NCBI GenBank assembly: GCA_032622095.1
Contig: CP136063.1
Coordinates: 23,748,987 to 23,812,986 of the forward strand
Direction of reading: 5' to 3'
DNA: 64,000 nucleotides
Source: Siphonodentalium dalli
Lineage: Eukaryota; Mollusca; Scaphopoda; Gadilida; Siphonodentaliidae
Within the stretch, counting starts at the first letter, position 1, and each line of letters starts with the position of its first letter. Below, one piece after another: positions 21,501 through 31,560 of the stretch. A program made the translations under genes and the position numbers. Under the pieces are notes generated by a model, which saw nothing but the letters and a program-made list of their open reading frames with translations, was not told the DNA's origin and did not search any database.

Positions 21501-23590
21501 GCATGCTACTCCTGCTATCATGGTCATGTCATCGCCATCATCGGCAACATCATCGCTACCACTGTCGTCATCATCGCATCGTCAGTATAATCATTATACT
21601 AATCACTATCAACCCAGTCACCACTTGTGTCATGTTCACGTCATCAGCATCATCGCATCATCAGTATAATCAGTTGGTATAATCATTATAATAATCGTCA
21701 TCGTCCACACAGTCATTACTGTTGCCACAGTTTCTGCTAAAATAATACTAATACATTTGATGAATTATTGGCACAATGCACAATTCAATTGTCTCAATAA
21801 GTGCCCGGTGTGCAAATTCGGATAGGTACAGTCACCCTCAGTCACTCGACAGAAGCTTCTTTCGCATAAAATAAATTCAAATAAGATTGGGGTCTAATAT
21901 TTAAACTATGTTATAATTGCATTGATCTATATACATGTAACTATAACAAATATATGATGAATAATCTTCACATTTCGCAGTTAATTATCAGAATCCTGGA
22001 TAAAATAATATAATTAACCATGTTCATGGCCTGAATACCTAACCAGACCAAATAATTGTGAAAATGAAGATAAACAAGGGTTATGTTGCTTACTATCATG
22101 AGGTAATAACTGTTGAATAAACTTATTGTTGTATTAATAACCTTTATGGTGTTAAGCCCGGTTGTTGTTATTATAAGACGGGAGGTAGTTTACGACACAT
22201 TACATAACTGATATGCCATCACTGGTCCATCGAATATAGGACGATACATTTACGAAAGCCCGGTAAACCCGGTTGTTTTATAAGACGGGAGGCAGTTTAC
22301 GACACATTACGTAACTGACATGCCATCGCTGGTACATCGATTATAGGACAATACATTTACGTATTTCATCTTACAGACCGCCTAGTCAACAAAATATAAT
22401 ATAACCAGTGCGGTATTAAGGTTTTTGACGATTAGTAATGGCATTTGTAAACCACCACCATTCAATCAACGCTCCCCTTACAAAATAAATTTGGGTTGTC
22501 ATCGTATGATGTATCTGAAGTACGAAACCGGCGATAGTTCGTCGCCTAACTTCGTCGATCTATTCGGCGCTTTTGAATTAGAATTATGTATCCATTTGTG
22601 ATGATAAAAAGTTTGGCCAAATGAAATTTTGTTTGGCCACTTTCAAAAAAAGTGATCAATGCCCACTTTGACCACCGACAGCGCGAACACTGATTTCATG
22701 TCATGTCAATATCCATCAGCTATACAGACGTCGATATTTCACTAACCTGTCCGACAATGGTCGCCGGTAAATCCTGATGGACAAGAACAATATTTGTCAT
22801 TCTGCAGTGTACCTCCATTGAGACAAAAGAAGATCTGAAATTGAATGTACTACTTATAATCGCCATTATGTAATGCTACTGATTCAAACTTACACAACTT
22901 TGTACTTCTGTCAATAAACCATACTGATTCTGTCTGATATATTCTTTAGGCATAAACACGTTTGGTATACATACATGTACAATTAGTACCTAATGGTCTA
23001 CATACGCATTATGTGTACACCAATTAAGTACATAGTCAACGTATACACATGAGTGACATCCGTGGATGCACACTTGGTACATAGTTAATGTTTACACACG
23101 TGTGACTTGCATACGAGTAAACTTCGTACATAGTCAAGGTATACAGACGAGTGACGAGTAAACATTTACACTTAGTATATTCAGAGTCGCAATGAGCCAC
23201 AGGGGAGTTTGCTCAATTTATTACAGGAGCCAATATTTAATGTATTCTAAATATGAACACCAACAGCAAACTGCATAAAATTACTGTCCTCACCTTCTGC
23301 ATGAAGTCAGTGTCTGGGTCTGGATCTGTCTGGTCGTCTGGGCCCTCATACCACTGTGATGATAGCCGACACTCGCTCGTCGCTCTGTTGAACGACGCAG
23401 ACAGACAGACATCCAGTGCCGAGCATCGCCGGCCACATTTCAGGGAGCTGTGAGATTGGACCGATTGAAGGTATCCGTCATCTGTGGTGCTGATTTCTCT
23501 TTTTTGAGTTTCACGGAGAACTGTTGATTTGCCATTTACCGCCCACGCCAGATATGTTAGCGCCATGAAGACTGCCACAAATAGAGTCAT
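14939..23590 (-). CDS. Secreted PAN-EGF-fibrinogen-domain protein, four exons (whole gene span)
   Basis: Gene model joined from four minus-strand exons: 23590-23294, 22834-22747, 16186-16103 and 15570-14939. Together they give 1,101 nt, or 366 residues plus stop. Layout: signal peptide about 1-20; PAN/apple-like module about 21-99 (Cys 52, 56, 62, 74); EGF-like module 100-128; Thr-rich linker 129-156; fibrinogen-related domain 157-366. All introns are GT-AG (459, 6560 and 532 bp). Phases are 0, 1 and 1 and match at each junction, and the frame stays open throughout, which is strong support. Fibrinogen-related proteins of this layout are extracellular lectins or recognition molecules that bind acetylated or other glycans; an immune or adhesion role is inferred from the family. 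Intron 2 is swollen by a LINE, a satellite and a Crypton. No frameshift or internal stop was seen. The weakest link is exon 3, which is short and was found by splice-site logic. Confidence 0.85.
16103..16186 (-). CDS. Exon 3: Thr-rich linker of the fibrinogen-domain gene
   Basis: An 84-nt phase 1-1 exon between the acceptor gttaattttacag and the donor CACAAG/GTCAGT. It encodes HPSTTHPQTTTPDLTECN and then TTIPDQSAQ after a split Val codon. It is rich in Thr and Pro, as expected for an O-glycosylated stalk before a FReD, and has one Cys. It joins in frame both to the EGF exon (phase 1 out) and to the FReD exon (phase 1 in). A hydrophobic signal-like frame overlaps upstream (16085-16318) but is in another frame and was not used. 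Confidence 0.75.
17130..18470 (-). pseudogene. Degenerate non-LTR retrotransposon split by a satellite array, in intron 2
   Basis: Read on the minus strand from high to low coordinates. Before the array: EAASDLLNIISQVNTN and KKWFDNRC.RYLDFTIKNMRKHPNDD (about 18450-18250), typical of the linker between endonuclease and polymerase. After the array: a stretch ending ADDAVDFFKELYW, then TITADEILKVVRQLKRAKAV.PDQISNDLLKQ (about 17500-17420), then PNNYRAIAISSSVGKLFNKI (about 17300-17240), then NQIISDNQFG near 17190. These are the first reverse transcriptase blocks; the YADD box is not present, so the 3' part is missing. Several stops are present. It lies antisense to nothing and in the same orientation as the host gene. 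Confidence 0.8.
17711..18220. repeat. 27-bp tandem array, about 18 copies, last units 33 bp
   Basis: The unit contains gttataacgctctgcataac and totals 27 bp. About 15 nearly identical units are followed by two or three units enlarged to 33 bp by an extra gcgatt and carrying cttcat in place of ctgcat. Because 27 and 33 are multiples of three, both strands are open (175 and 178 codons); these frames are not genes. The near identity of units indicates recent expansion. Confidence 0.95.
18605..18655. repeat. 12-bp minisatellite ATACCGGCTTAT, left copy
   Basis: About four copies of ATACCGGCTTAT. The same array in the same orientation recurs at 21385-21432, on the far side of the Crypton remnant. 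A perfect 14-bp-arm hairpin follows at 18740-18770. Confidence 0.85.
18740..18770. repeat. Perfect hairpin, 14-bp arms
   Basis: The arm cccgtcccatatgg, three bases aat, then the exact reverse complement. It lies just after the 12-bp minisatellite and looks like the end structure of a small element. Confidence 0.8.
19595..20977 (+). pseudogene. Crypton-type tyrosine recombinase (DUF3504 / KCTD1-ZMYM-like), decayed
   Basis: Tyrosine recombinase of a Crypton DNA transposon, which integrates through a circular intermediate using Arg, His and Tyr residues. The first frame (19595-20347) holds SLENIRHSLNRHLN, an N-terminal SAM-like core, and LYFFRRGRENMRNMTKSTF. A TAG at 20345-20347 replaces what is probably a Trp codon, since QRPLDSF continues in frame. 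A single-base frameshift near 20385 then leads to TWYYNSPVGEKTLGRFM (20431-20706 frame) with the catalytic NHSIRTTG (HxxR), SVSGHKS and SLSIYQRV (Tyr). A second frameshift near 20705 leads to the C-terminal frame 20708-20977, ending FDNCTIHKISIQFNNK. The catalytic residues survive but the frame is broken three times, so it is inactive as read. It is in intron 2, antisense to the host gene. Alternative: a domesticated host gene with introns, but no GT-AG pair was seen at the breaks. Confidence 0.85.
21245..21383. repeat. Long palindrome, arms about 65 bp
   Basis: The left arm gttacagggctcgttgttgc ... gattaatatcgggc is matched by the right arm gcccgatattaatc ... caacaactcgccctgtaac around ctag near 21314. 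It is immediately followed by the 12-bp minisatellite, a palindrome-plus-minisatellite layout that recalls HINE/pearl-like non-autonomous elements. Confidence 0.85.
21385..21432. repeat. 12-bp minisatellite ATACCGGCTTAT, right copy
   Basis: About four copies of the same 12-bp unit found at 18605-18655, in the same orientation, directly after the 21245-21383 palindrome. Confidence 0.85.
21466..21735. repeat. CAT/TCA-rich microsatellite-like region
   Basis: Imperfect runs of cat, cgt and tca triplets (catcatcatcgtcat, atcatcggcaacatcatcg). The open frame through it is low complexity and is not a gene. Confidence 0.75.
22150..22365. repeat. Tandem duplication, about 107-bp unit
   Basis: Two copies of a unit starting cccggttgtt, with ataagacgggagg and gtttacgacacattac in each, differing by a few substitutions and a short deletion. 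It lies in intron 2. Bases 22366-22746 hold no other recognisable feature. Confidence 0.8.
22747..22834 (-). CDS. Exon 2: short EGF-like module of the fibrinogen-domain gene
   Basis: An 88-nt exon from acceptor aatttcag/ATCTTC to donor CGGACAG/GTTAGT, too short for ordinary open-frame searches. It encodes IFFCLNGGTLQNDKY followed by CSCPSGFTGDHCRT. The spacing CxNGG...CxCPxGFxGxxC is the C-terminal half of an EGF repeat, in the short four-cysteine form common in invertebrate lectins. It enters in phase 0 from exon 1 and leaves in phase 1 to exon 3. Confidence 0.85.
22960..23170. repeat. Degenerate repeat, GTACATAGTCAA motif, in intron 1
   Basis: Irregular repeats of a motif containing ggtacatagtcaa and acacatgagtgac, spaced about 55-65 bp. 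They occupy most of intron 1 of the fibrinogen-domain gene. Confidence 0.5.
23294..23590 (-). CDS. Exon 1: signal peptide and PAN/apple-like module of the fibrinogen-domain gene
   Basis: Encodes residues 1-99. The start is the ATG at 23590, giving MTLFVAVFMALTYLAWAVNG, a clear secretion signal; the frame stays open further upstream but has no earlier ATG. The module contains KCGRRCSALDVCLSASFN and then ECRLS, with Cys at 52, 56, 62 and 74. The C..C ... C.S..F ... C.L pattern matches PAN/apple domains, which mediate protein or carbohydrate binding. An acidic DDQTDPDPDTDF tail leads to the donor CAGAAG/GTGAGG. PAN is assigned on the cysteine pattern only. Confidence 0.85.
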
Positions 23591-23804
23591 TTTCGACCTG
23601 ATATAAAGAACCGCCACAATCAATCAGCTGGCGCATACATGCGTTATATGGTGCATATATTACCACAGTTCATTTCGCAATGAACGTGATACTTTTCGAG
23701 CCCTTGTACACGATGTGTTACCCCTCTGTTGAGCCTATTTTGGCATCAAATCGATATATGTTAAGCAAACAGGATAAAATTACTTCGCATTAGCCCGCAC
23801 ACAA

Positions 23805-24375
23805 TGCCGTCGCTAAATAGGGAAGTCAGGATTTACAAGGGTAATAACAATCTCGTTACCCCCTTGTAAAATTGATATTACCCTCCAAAAAATGTCGTCG
23901 ATATATAGAGGAGACAGGTTTTACAAGGGTAATAACAATCTCGTACCCCACTCGTAAAATTGATATTACCCTGCAAACAAAGTCCTCGCTATATAGAGAA
24001 TACAGGTAATAGCAATCTCATATCCACCTTGTAAAATACATATTTCCCTGCAAAAAATGTCGCTGCTATATAGAGAAGACAGGTTTTACAAGGGTAATAA
24101 CTATCCCGTTAACCCCTTGTAAACTTGATATTACCCTGCAAAAATGTCGTCGCTATATAGAGAATGCAGGTTTTACAAGGGTGATAACAACGTTGCATCC
24201 CCTTGTAAAATTAATATTAACCTGCAACAAATGTTGTCGCTATATAGAGACAGATTTTACAAGGGTAATAACAATCTCGTATCACCCTTGTAAAATTTGA
24301 TAGAACATTGCAAAAATGTCGTCGCTACATGGAGAAGACATTTTTACAAGGGTAGTAACAATCTCGTATCCACTT
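23805..24375. repeat. 86-88 bp tandem repeat with internal hairpin, 6-7 copies
   Basis: The unit contains gtcgtcgctatatagagaag and then ttttacaagggtaataacaa; successive starts near 23832, 23920, 24085 and 24171 give an 86-88 bp period, with one shortened copy near 24000. Each unit contains ttttacaaggg and its complement cccttgtaaaa, so each can fold. It lies just upstream of the fibrinogen-domain gene's first exon. Confidence 0.85.
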
Positions 24376-24689
24376 TCAAACAGTTTGAAAGTCGAAAGTT
24401 CATCGTGACAAGCCACGTTGGTTCCTGGTATGCTGGTTATCGTGATACTTGCGCCTCATTTGTTTAGGTTGTCCGATTCATTTACCATTACTTGTGTGAA
24501 GTAGAGTGCTCTATTTTATATCCACTAACATATAGTTTCCAAACGAAATGAGACCAGCAAGTATTGTGAACAACAGCTATTTATTCCCTTCATATCGTAC
24601 AAGCAGTCCAAAAAAATAGAGTTACCTTTCTTGGCTCGTTTATGCGCTTTATATATATGGGAATATCTTGTTAATAGAGACCGGGGATA

Positions 24690-24790
24690 AATACGTTACA
24701 CGACTTGTCGGCTCCCGTACCACCCTCGGCTATCGCCTCTGGGGATACGAGCCTCTGTCGGGCATACCACACCGTATCCCCCCTCATATA
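24690..24790. repeat. Imperfect GC-rich hairpin
   Basis: The segment cggctcccgtaccaccctcg ... cgggcataccacaccgtatc has partly complementary halves. It resembles the palindromes elsewhere but is less regular. The minus-strand frame at 24671-24979 spans it and is not supported as a gene. Confidence 0.4.
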
Positions 24791-25121
24791 ACCAATAGGA
24801 GATAAATAAATATAATTCGATAGTTCCTTCTGACATTTTCGGGATCTATTCGTAAACCGATATCGTGTGATATAAACTTTAAACAGTCTAACGTATTTTC
24901 GAACTAATAGAACATTCACAAGCAACGTGCTTATAATTGTAGTATAGTCTCGTAGCACATTGTTTCCACACACACTCATAATTGTTTCCTAGAAGGTACT
25001 TAGCGAACCAAATGGAGAACACAACGGACCTATTTGGTTCAATGTTATTGTTCTATCTGGAGAACCCAAGCAACACAAATTTGATCTCCCATCGGGACAA
25101 AATTTGAAATGCATGTTGTTT

Positions 25122-25530
25122 ACTAGATTTGGTTCTTTATATTGGTTTTGCGTGAACAACCAAACATGTGTGTTATGTTATTGGTTTGGTTCTTTATATT
25201 GGTTTTGCATGTGTGTTAGGTTATTGGTTTGGTTCTTTATATTAGTTTTGCACGAACAACCAAACATGTGTGTTAGGTTATTGGTTTGGTTCTTTATATT
25301 GGTTTAACACGAACAACCAAACATGTGTGTTAGGTTATTGGTTTGGTTCTTTATATTAGTTTTGCACGAACAACCAAACATGTGTGTTAGGTTATTGGTT
25401 TGGTTCTTTATATTAGTTTTGCACGAACAACCAAATATGTGTGTTAGGTTATTGGTTTGGTTCTTTATATTGGTTGTGCGCGAACAACCAAACATGTGTG
25501 TTAGGCTATTGGTGTGGTTCACCTACTGGG
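25122..25530. repeat. 57-bp tandem array, about 7 copies
   Basis: The unit contains gttaggttattggtttgg, ttctttatattrg and cacgaacaaccaaacatg. The length is 57 bp with one shortened early copy. A multiple of three, so plus and minus frames stay open (CVRLLVWFFILVLHEQPN in the plus translation); these are not genes. Flanks carry gaaccaa motifs resembling the unit edges. Confidence 0.9.
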
Positions 25531-26394
25531 ATAATCCAGTGAACCAATAAGAATTGTTCTCTATGGTTAGCATTGATATGAATCTGCGTGGTACCGCAAA
25601 CAATTACATTGCAATATATCAGCATGATATTATATGATATTAGTATGGAAGCGCTATTTTACAGAGGGTTCAAATTAGAGTAACTCAAATAGTGGGTTTA
25701 GTAACTTTAGCAACGACATATTGGTATGATGTAGTTGATTCTACCGTTGTTGGTTGGTATTAGGTATCGCGTGTTGTTATGTTAAACAGATAATAAATCG
25801 TTAAAACGGCAGTCATGCAGCCTATGTGCGTTCTGGGATGTTTAATGTATTTAAGGTATCTATAAGTATACGTGATTTTGTATAGAAAATAATTATTTTA
25901 ATCATAAGGAAACGTAACAAATCAGTCAAGGACCATCACAATATAGGCGATAGAACGACTTTCGGTGTAACAATTCCTACACGGTGACCGGGAATCTAGT
26001 TGTGTGGTTTAAAGTTGTCAAAAGTTCGAGTCAGGGGTGCAGCAATTGATTAAACAAATTTAGTGCCGATTTCAACCAAATTGATACCTATTCCGCTCCA
26101 TCGATAGATTATACGAGGTCACATTCCAACACACCGGTCCCATATGTACCACATATCTGCAGCGTTATGCACTCGAACCATATATAATGAGAACCGGCCG
26201 TTGTATATGTCATGCCCACCGCACCAACGGTCCGTAAAATTTCGAAGGAGGACCATTACATGCTTCGACAAACATTTTACAATCGTCAAAAACTCGAAAT
26301 GCGATGGAAGGGTCGCTGACCGTCGGCGCAAAAGGTTATTTAGGGTTACCCCCACCCAATGTCAAGCAACTCACACCACCAAGTCATATGCAAT

Positions 26395-26470
26395 CTATTT
26401 TCAATTCAATTTTCAATATCTTTATTGTCTCCTATTTGTATTATAATATATAACAAACAAATATTTGAAA
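26395..26470 (-). repeat. Probable 3' end of a LINE or SINE (ATTGAA tail), minus strand
   Basis: On the minus strand the sequence reads ggagacaataaagatattga followed by ttgaattgaa repeats, like the 3' end of CR1-type elements. Overlapping opposite-strand frames at 26119-26446 have no recognisable domain. Bases 26480-28740 hold no gene or array I can support. Confidence 0.35.
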
Positions 26471-28746
26471 TAATAGAGACAAATACAATATAATATGAAT
26501 GTTGATATAATACGGACATATAATTATATACACAATTAGCAGGGAAAGCTGCACTGTAATTATGTGCACATACAAGATGGCATGTATGTTGATTCTATTC
26601 AAACTAATTTGAACTATTTGTGATGCGAATCTGACTAATTTCAACACGTTTGTTGTATTTTTGTTCTTAGGAAAGACGGCAGTTCGTTGCATGTGAACAG
26701 ATAATTGTATTCGTTATCCGGTGTATAGTCGCAGCAAAGCTGAATAAGAAACTTCTGAGTTTTTCCAATTGGAAACTTCAATTCCGAGCCGATTATTTCC
26801 AGTTATTCGCAGTTTGATCAGGTATGAATTAAATTTTGGCAGCAGTTCTAAAAGATATTTCTATACTACAAAAGATACTTTAATAATTTGATATCGAGTA
26901 CATTTTAGCTTTGTGTTCAAAATTCGTTCCATGTTTACAAGTGTTCAACATATCGAGCAAGGTATTCACCATATATAAGTATCGGTGTACAGCACTCGAC
27001 AGCTTATATGAATACGGTTAACAAGTTTTACTCATAGTCGTATTCAATGTGGATATATATCGTGTAGCATCCACTTCTCTATACACCATATAAACCATAC
27101 CAAACGATATATATGTCACTAATCAGAGGACCAGGCAATGTGATTAACAGGGCCGAATCAGCAAACAATGCCTCTCGCAACAAAGAAACGGTACACAAAA
27201 CATTTCAGCTAGCACCCCTGAACAATCGAAGATAAATTATTGTTTGCACATAGGCAAATGAGGGCTCATACCAAGATAAGATACGTTTAATAGGCAAAAC
27301 ATCCTTATAAGGACAGTACGCAAACATAATATATAGTTGTACATTGAACAATATAATAAATGATATAATAATAGATGGTAATATATAACCTTAGTAAAGC
27401 TGAATGTGCATAGGGTCGTCTCGTTTTCATTTATTCATTGATTATGAGGCGATGCTCATTCGCGTGCGGAAAATAATTTTCGGATTATTTGACATATTGA
27501 AGTGCATGAGTTTGAAATATTGTTGGATAGGATTTTGACAAGCTGCTAGCAGGAAGTATATCCAATTCTGAGGAAAACTCTAGTTTATTGCGTGTATGAC
27601 AGTAAGCGTCTATATTGCATATTGGAAGCGCTTATGCCCAAACTAGTCAACAGTGTGTGCACTTTGCATAGTCATAGATGTCCATGTTCAAATTGTAATT
27701 TGACTAATATAGCGTATGGTGCAACTTCTAGTTGTTGATGTATATGTATAGACGTATGAGTCTCGATTAAGTTGGCAGGAATTGAATGATAACACCTTTG
27801 CATACTCATTAGTGTATAATTCACACAATATTTCGGCCTTCTGTGAAGCCTTTATCAACGTTATATAATTATAGCTAACTCAACATCAACCGTCGTACTA
27901 AAAACGTAGACAATATATAATATACCTAAAATAATCAATCAGTTGTGTCACTGCATGATGCCCTTCATGGTTGCGCTTTTTATAGTTTGCTATATTTAGG
28001 ATAGTAACATCTTAAAACATACATGGATCTGGTTTGCGAGACGGATTATGACCATCAAGCAGTATAGTTATTGGGCCGTTATTTTTCCACTTAATTACAA
28101 TATTATAGCATGTCTTAAATTAACTTGCGAAGTTTGAAGTACATGTAGTCTCATAACAAACATGTCTATACTTTTTAAATACGAACTGGTATCGGTTTCT
28201 GTTATACTTTAGAACCATATTGGTCCATGTGGCAAGATGGAACTAAGCAATTATATGTGTTCGAAGTGCCAAACAAAAAGATATATTTTGGCACAAGGGA
28301 CAACCCTGCCCTAAAATAAATGTGAGTTATAAAACGCAAATTCGGCAACATAATAATGTTCTAAGTGCAATATATCGTATACAGTTATTTGTGAATTCAT
28401 GTTAAATTATTATGCTAGCTAAGACATATAACAACCCTGTTATCTCAGAATGTCCACCGTCGACCAATTAGTGTGATCCTAGAAACAATTCAAACTTAAA
28501 ACATCGATTTATTCAAAATCATAAACAGAGCAGTTGGGACATATTGGAACTCGCGTCGCGATATGTGTGCGTCTCAAGATACGCACAAGAGAGTAATATA
28601 GTAATGTTGCATACTATTAGATATATGTTATATTCTTCGAACCTAACGCTACTGACACATATTGATAAGGGTTACGCTATAGTGTAAAACGTTTTAATAA
28701 ATGTATTTATTATATACTTGCCCATGAATTATAAGGTTTTAGCAGT

Positions 28747-28803
28747 GAGATATAAGTGATATCCCACTAGTGAGATATAAGTGATATCCCACTGGTGAAA
28801 TTT
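28747..28803. repeat. Short tandem duplication next to a palindrome
   Basis: The string tgagatataagtgatatccc occurs twice, about 27 bp apart. The same atatcc/ggatat words form the ends of the palindrome that starts at 28865. Confidence 0.8.
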
Positions 28804-28864
28804 CTGATGTATTGACATTCATTGGGGGGCCATAGGCAAGTAACTAAGGTATATAATAAACAGA

Positions 28865-29017
28865 ATATCCACACTTTTTCAGTGGATATGGGTTAAATCT
28901 CATTCGTGATGACAAAACATTTGAAATTCCACTCGTGGCTAAAGCCACTCGTGGAAATTCAATGTTTTGTCATCACTCATGAGATATAACCCATATCCAC
29001 TGAAAAAGTGTGGATAT
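28865..29017. repeat. Near-perfect 153-bp palindrome
   Basis: Symmetric about 28941: the left arm starts atatccacactttttcagtg and the right arm ends with its complement cactgaaaaagtgtggatat. The centre is cgtggctaaagccacg. The right edge is followed by cctctatatctca, the border motif shared with the palindromes at 7009 and 14155. Confidence 0.95.
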
Positions 29018-29344
29018 CCTCTATATCTCATATTGATTTATAGATTACGGGGTGACGTGGTTATATTCTCAGTAAAAGCAATGGCTTTCAACTGTGTGGT
29101 AATGTTCGACAGAAATCCCTAGAGCGATCCTGACGTTTTTGTGTGTGGCAAGCTACGTCATGACGTAACGATAGTTGCTTATATTGTGATGCCAAAATTG
29201 TTGGAAAACAATGAATTTCGTCGACAGAACTGCTAATAATTAACAATTTCATTTCTGATTGGGTTATGTATTAATAATAGCCGCACCGTTTTGGGATGTG
29301 TAAGTGATTATTGCACTCGAGCGTTTCGCGGAACAATACCCCAA

Positions 29345-29400
29345 GTCGCCAATTCAATTCAATTTATTAGTATTCTGATCATCAAAATAGATATAACAGA
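29345..29400 (-). repeat. Probable LINE 3' tail (TTGAA repeats), minus strand
   Basis: On the minus strand: ctaataaattgaattgaatt, resembling a 3' end with a short pentanucleotide tail. No coding portion is visible upstream on the same strand. Confidence 0.3.
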
Positions 29401-29884
29401 AACATATTGCAAAAATTGATGCAAATATAATTTTTGCATGGATACACATGTGGATATAATATAAGTTGTATACAGTAATAGTGACTTGATATGTATATAA
29501 TTATATTTATCTGATATATATATCGGTTTACTGTTCTGTTCGGCGTTATCGGTTTCGTGTTCGGTTATTGGATATGGATTTTGAATGGTTGTATATAGGA
29601 ATTAGGAATTAAGCCTCAAGAGGACTCAGATTGTACTACTTTTAGCGCATTTCGTATGAATAATGATAATTTTCTCAATGTTTTCTTGTTGTGGGTTCTG
29701 AAAAGAATGTCCGATTTTTATTTTAGTCTTAAAAATTCCCTCGGCCGGGGCAGGGGGTGCGCGCAACCCCGGTAACCATGTAAGGCCTCCGGCGCTGCGA
29801 TCTGTTCAAGATGCGATCGATAGAGGTTTTGATCTCCAAAATCAACAACGCATTTGAAGCTTTGTATTTTCAAATAAATGTTAT

Positions 29885-30320
29885 TTATCCTAAACATCTC
29901 TGTAAATTTTCAAAACAATTCTCCAATAAATGCCGGCTGTTCAGGTTGCGAATGGATTTATCTCTGATATCCAAGATGGCCGATGGCCTGCCAGCCATGT
30001 TTTAAATGAATTTAAAAAGAAATATGGCTCCCATCTAGAGGATTGATATGTATACTTTGGTGATAATCGGATGACGGATGTGGTCTGTACGGTGTGCCAA
30101 AGGATTAACTCATGGAAAAAGTAAAACCGAAGATGGCTGACAGGGGCCATGTTTTTCATTGAACAATTTTCAAATTCGGCAGCTCCCATCTAGAGGGATC
30201 CTAAACATGCGTGTATATTTCCAAAACAATACTCCAATAAATGCGGACAGCAGGCCGTGCCAATGGATTCACATTTGAAATACAAGATGGCTGTTGCCGG
30301 CCACGTATTTTTTTATAGAA
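29885..30320. repeat. 156-bp tandem repeat, three diverged copies
   Basis: The word aagatggc recurs at about 29974, 30131 and 30286 (spacing 157 and 155), each time inside a similar context; gctcccatctagagg recurs at about 30027 and 30183; tcctaaacat opens copies one and three. Identity between units is moderate. Open frames across it are not supported. Confidence 0.7.
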
Positions 30321-30539
30321 TTTCAGGAGAAATGGATGACCTCGAATCTAAAGGTCACCACCATGAAATTGGTCGCATACTTATCGGATGAGGAAAATAT
30401 TTTATTTGAGTCGAGAAACCAACCCATAAAAGCTCAGAGTATTAGATGTGGACTTATGAAATATGTTATTTTTCACCACCTGGAATATTTGGCGGCCTAG
30501 TTGGCAAATATTCGACCAGCCGACCGACATACTCTTGAT

Positions 30540-30735
30540 ATAACAAATATTTCGGCATTTAACAAAATGTTGACATATAACAAGTTTCGGGAAATTTTAT
30601 ACTATAGTTAACAGTGATTAGCATTATTTTTTGGCAGTTAATCGATTCTAATAACTGGCGCGTCATTGAAGAAATGTTGTTGATGGAATTTGATGAAGCG
30701 GGGACCATCGAATCGGATTGTTACCTTTAAATACT
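30540..30735 (-). repeat. Fragment of repeat family A
   Basis: Same orientation as 4380-4575: shared order of aacaaaatrttgat, aacaagttt, gttagcatta and gaccrtc.tcgga. Diverged. Confidence 0.55.
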
Positions 30736-30788
30736 TTTCGGGCAAATGATAATGTACAAGATATACGAATATTTGATTTTTAAAGGTC

Positions 30789-31263
30789 CTTACATATATG
30801 TGACCCGCCATATCAAATCCAGTCGTAAGTCGGGATTGTTTTACCCTGTGCCAATGCATTCTCTTATATATGCGAGTCGACCATAGGTCGTCTCGCATAT
30901 ATAAGAGAATGCATTGGCGTAACAATTTTTTATCATTTTGTTTTAAATAAATGTTTCTTACAATTTTTAGGACATAAAATAAAAAACATCCATTACCCTG
31001 CAGGGAGCCCCACACATATATAGAAGCATATAGAAGAGTGTCGTCTGCTCATGTTTGTCTGGGGCTTTGTATGGGTGAAATTATAAAATTGTTAAAGAAT
31101 ACAAGAACAAATTATTAAAATTGTAAAAAATTGTTAGGCCAATGCATTCTCTTATATATGCGAGGCGACCTATGGTCGACTCGCATATATAAGAGAAGCA
31201 TTGGCACAGGGTAAAAAAAATCCCGACTTACGACTGGATTTGATATGGCGGGTCACATATGTG
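30789..31263. repeat. 475-bp element with hairpin-bearing terminal inverted repeats
   Basis: The outer arms (about 100 bp) start tgtgacccgccatatcaaat and end in its complement. Each arm also contains its own palindrome: ccaatgcattctcttatata with its complement at 30851-30916, and the same words again at 31139-31202. The interior holds about 220 bp of unique AT-rich sequence. No coding capacity, so a non-autonomous element. The 125-codon minus frame here is an artefact of the repeat. Confidence 0.9.
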
Positions 31264-31409
31264 CACTTGGTACTAACTGTGTATATAATCTATAACTGAT
31301 CTGTTTGTACATATAGTAATCTCAATGATACAAGAAATCCAATCTTGTTGTTATTTATGTAATAAATCAGCTGATCTTTGCCAGGCGGCCAAATAGTCCA
31401 GGCGGCAGG

Positions 31410-31560
31410 TGACGAAAAATAACAGATTTCAAAAATCGAAATCTATTAACTCTGAGATGTGATGGGTGAGTTCCTCGACTGAAATCAAATACCACCCCCA
31501 ACCGAACAAATAATAAATTTGGGGCGTCAATGGTTCATTAATACACATTTATATAGTTGA
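31410..31560 (+). repeat. Fragment of repeat family A (1140-1300-like)
   Basis: Shares aaaatcgaaatctattaact, ctctgag.t.tgat.ggtg and tttggggcgtc with 1150-1290 and with 60150-60290. Confidence 0.5.

Noticed and set aside
23805-24375. Possible CRISPR array because repeats contain a hairpin
   Set aside because: The whole 86-88 bp unit repeats, so there are no unique spacers. It is a minisatellite.
25104-25550. Hydrophobic frames that look like repeated membrane segments
   Set aside because: Produced by the 57-bp tandem array; the minus strand is open as well.
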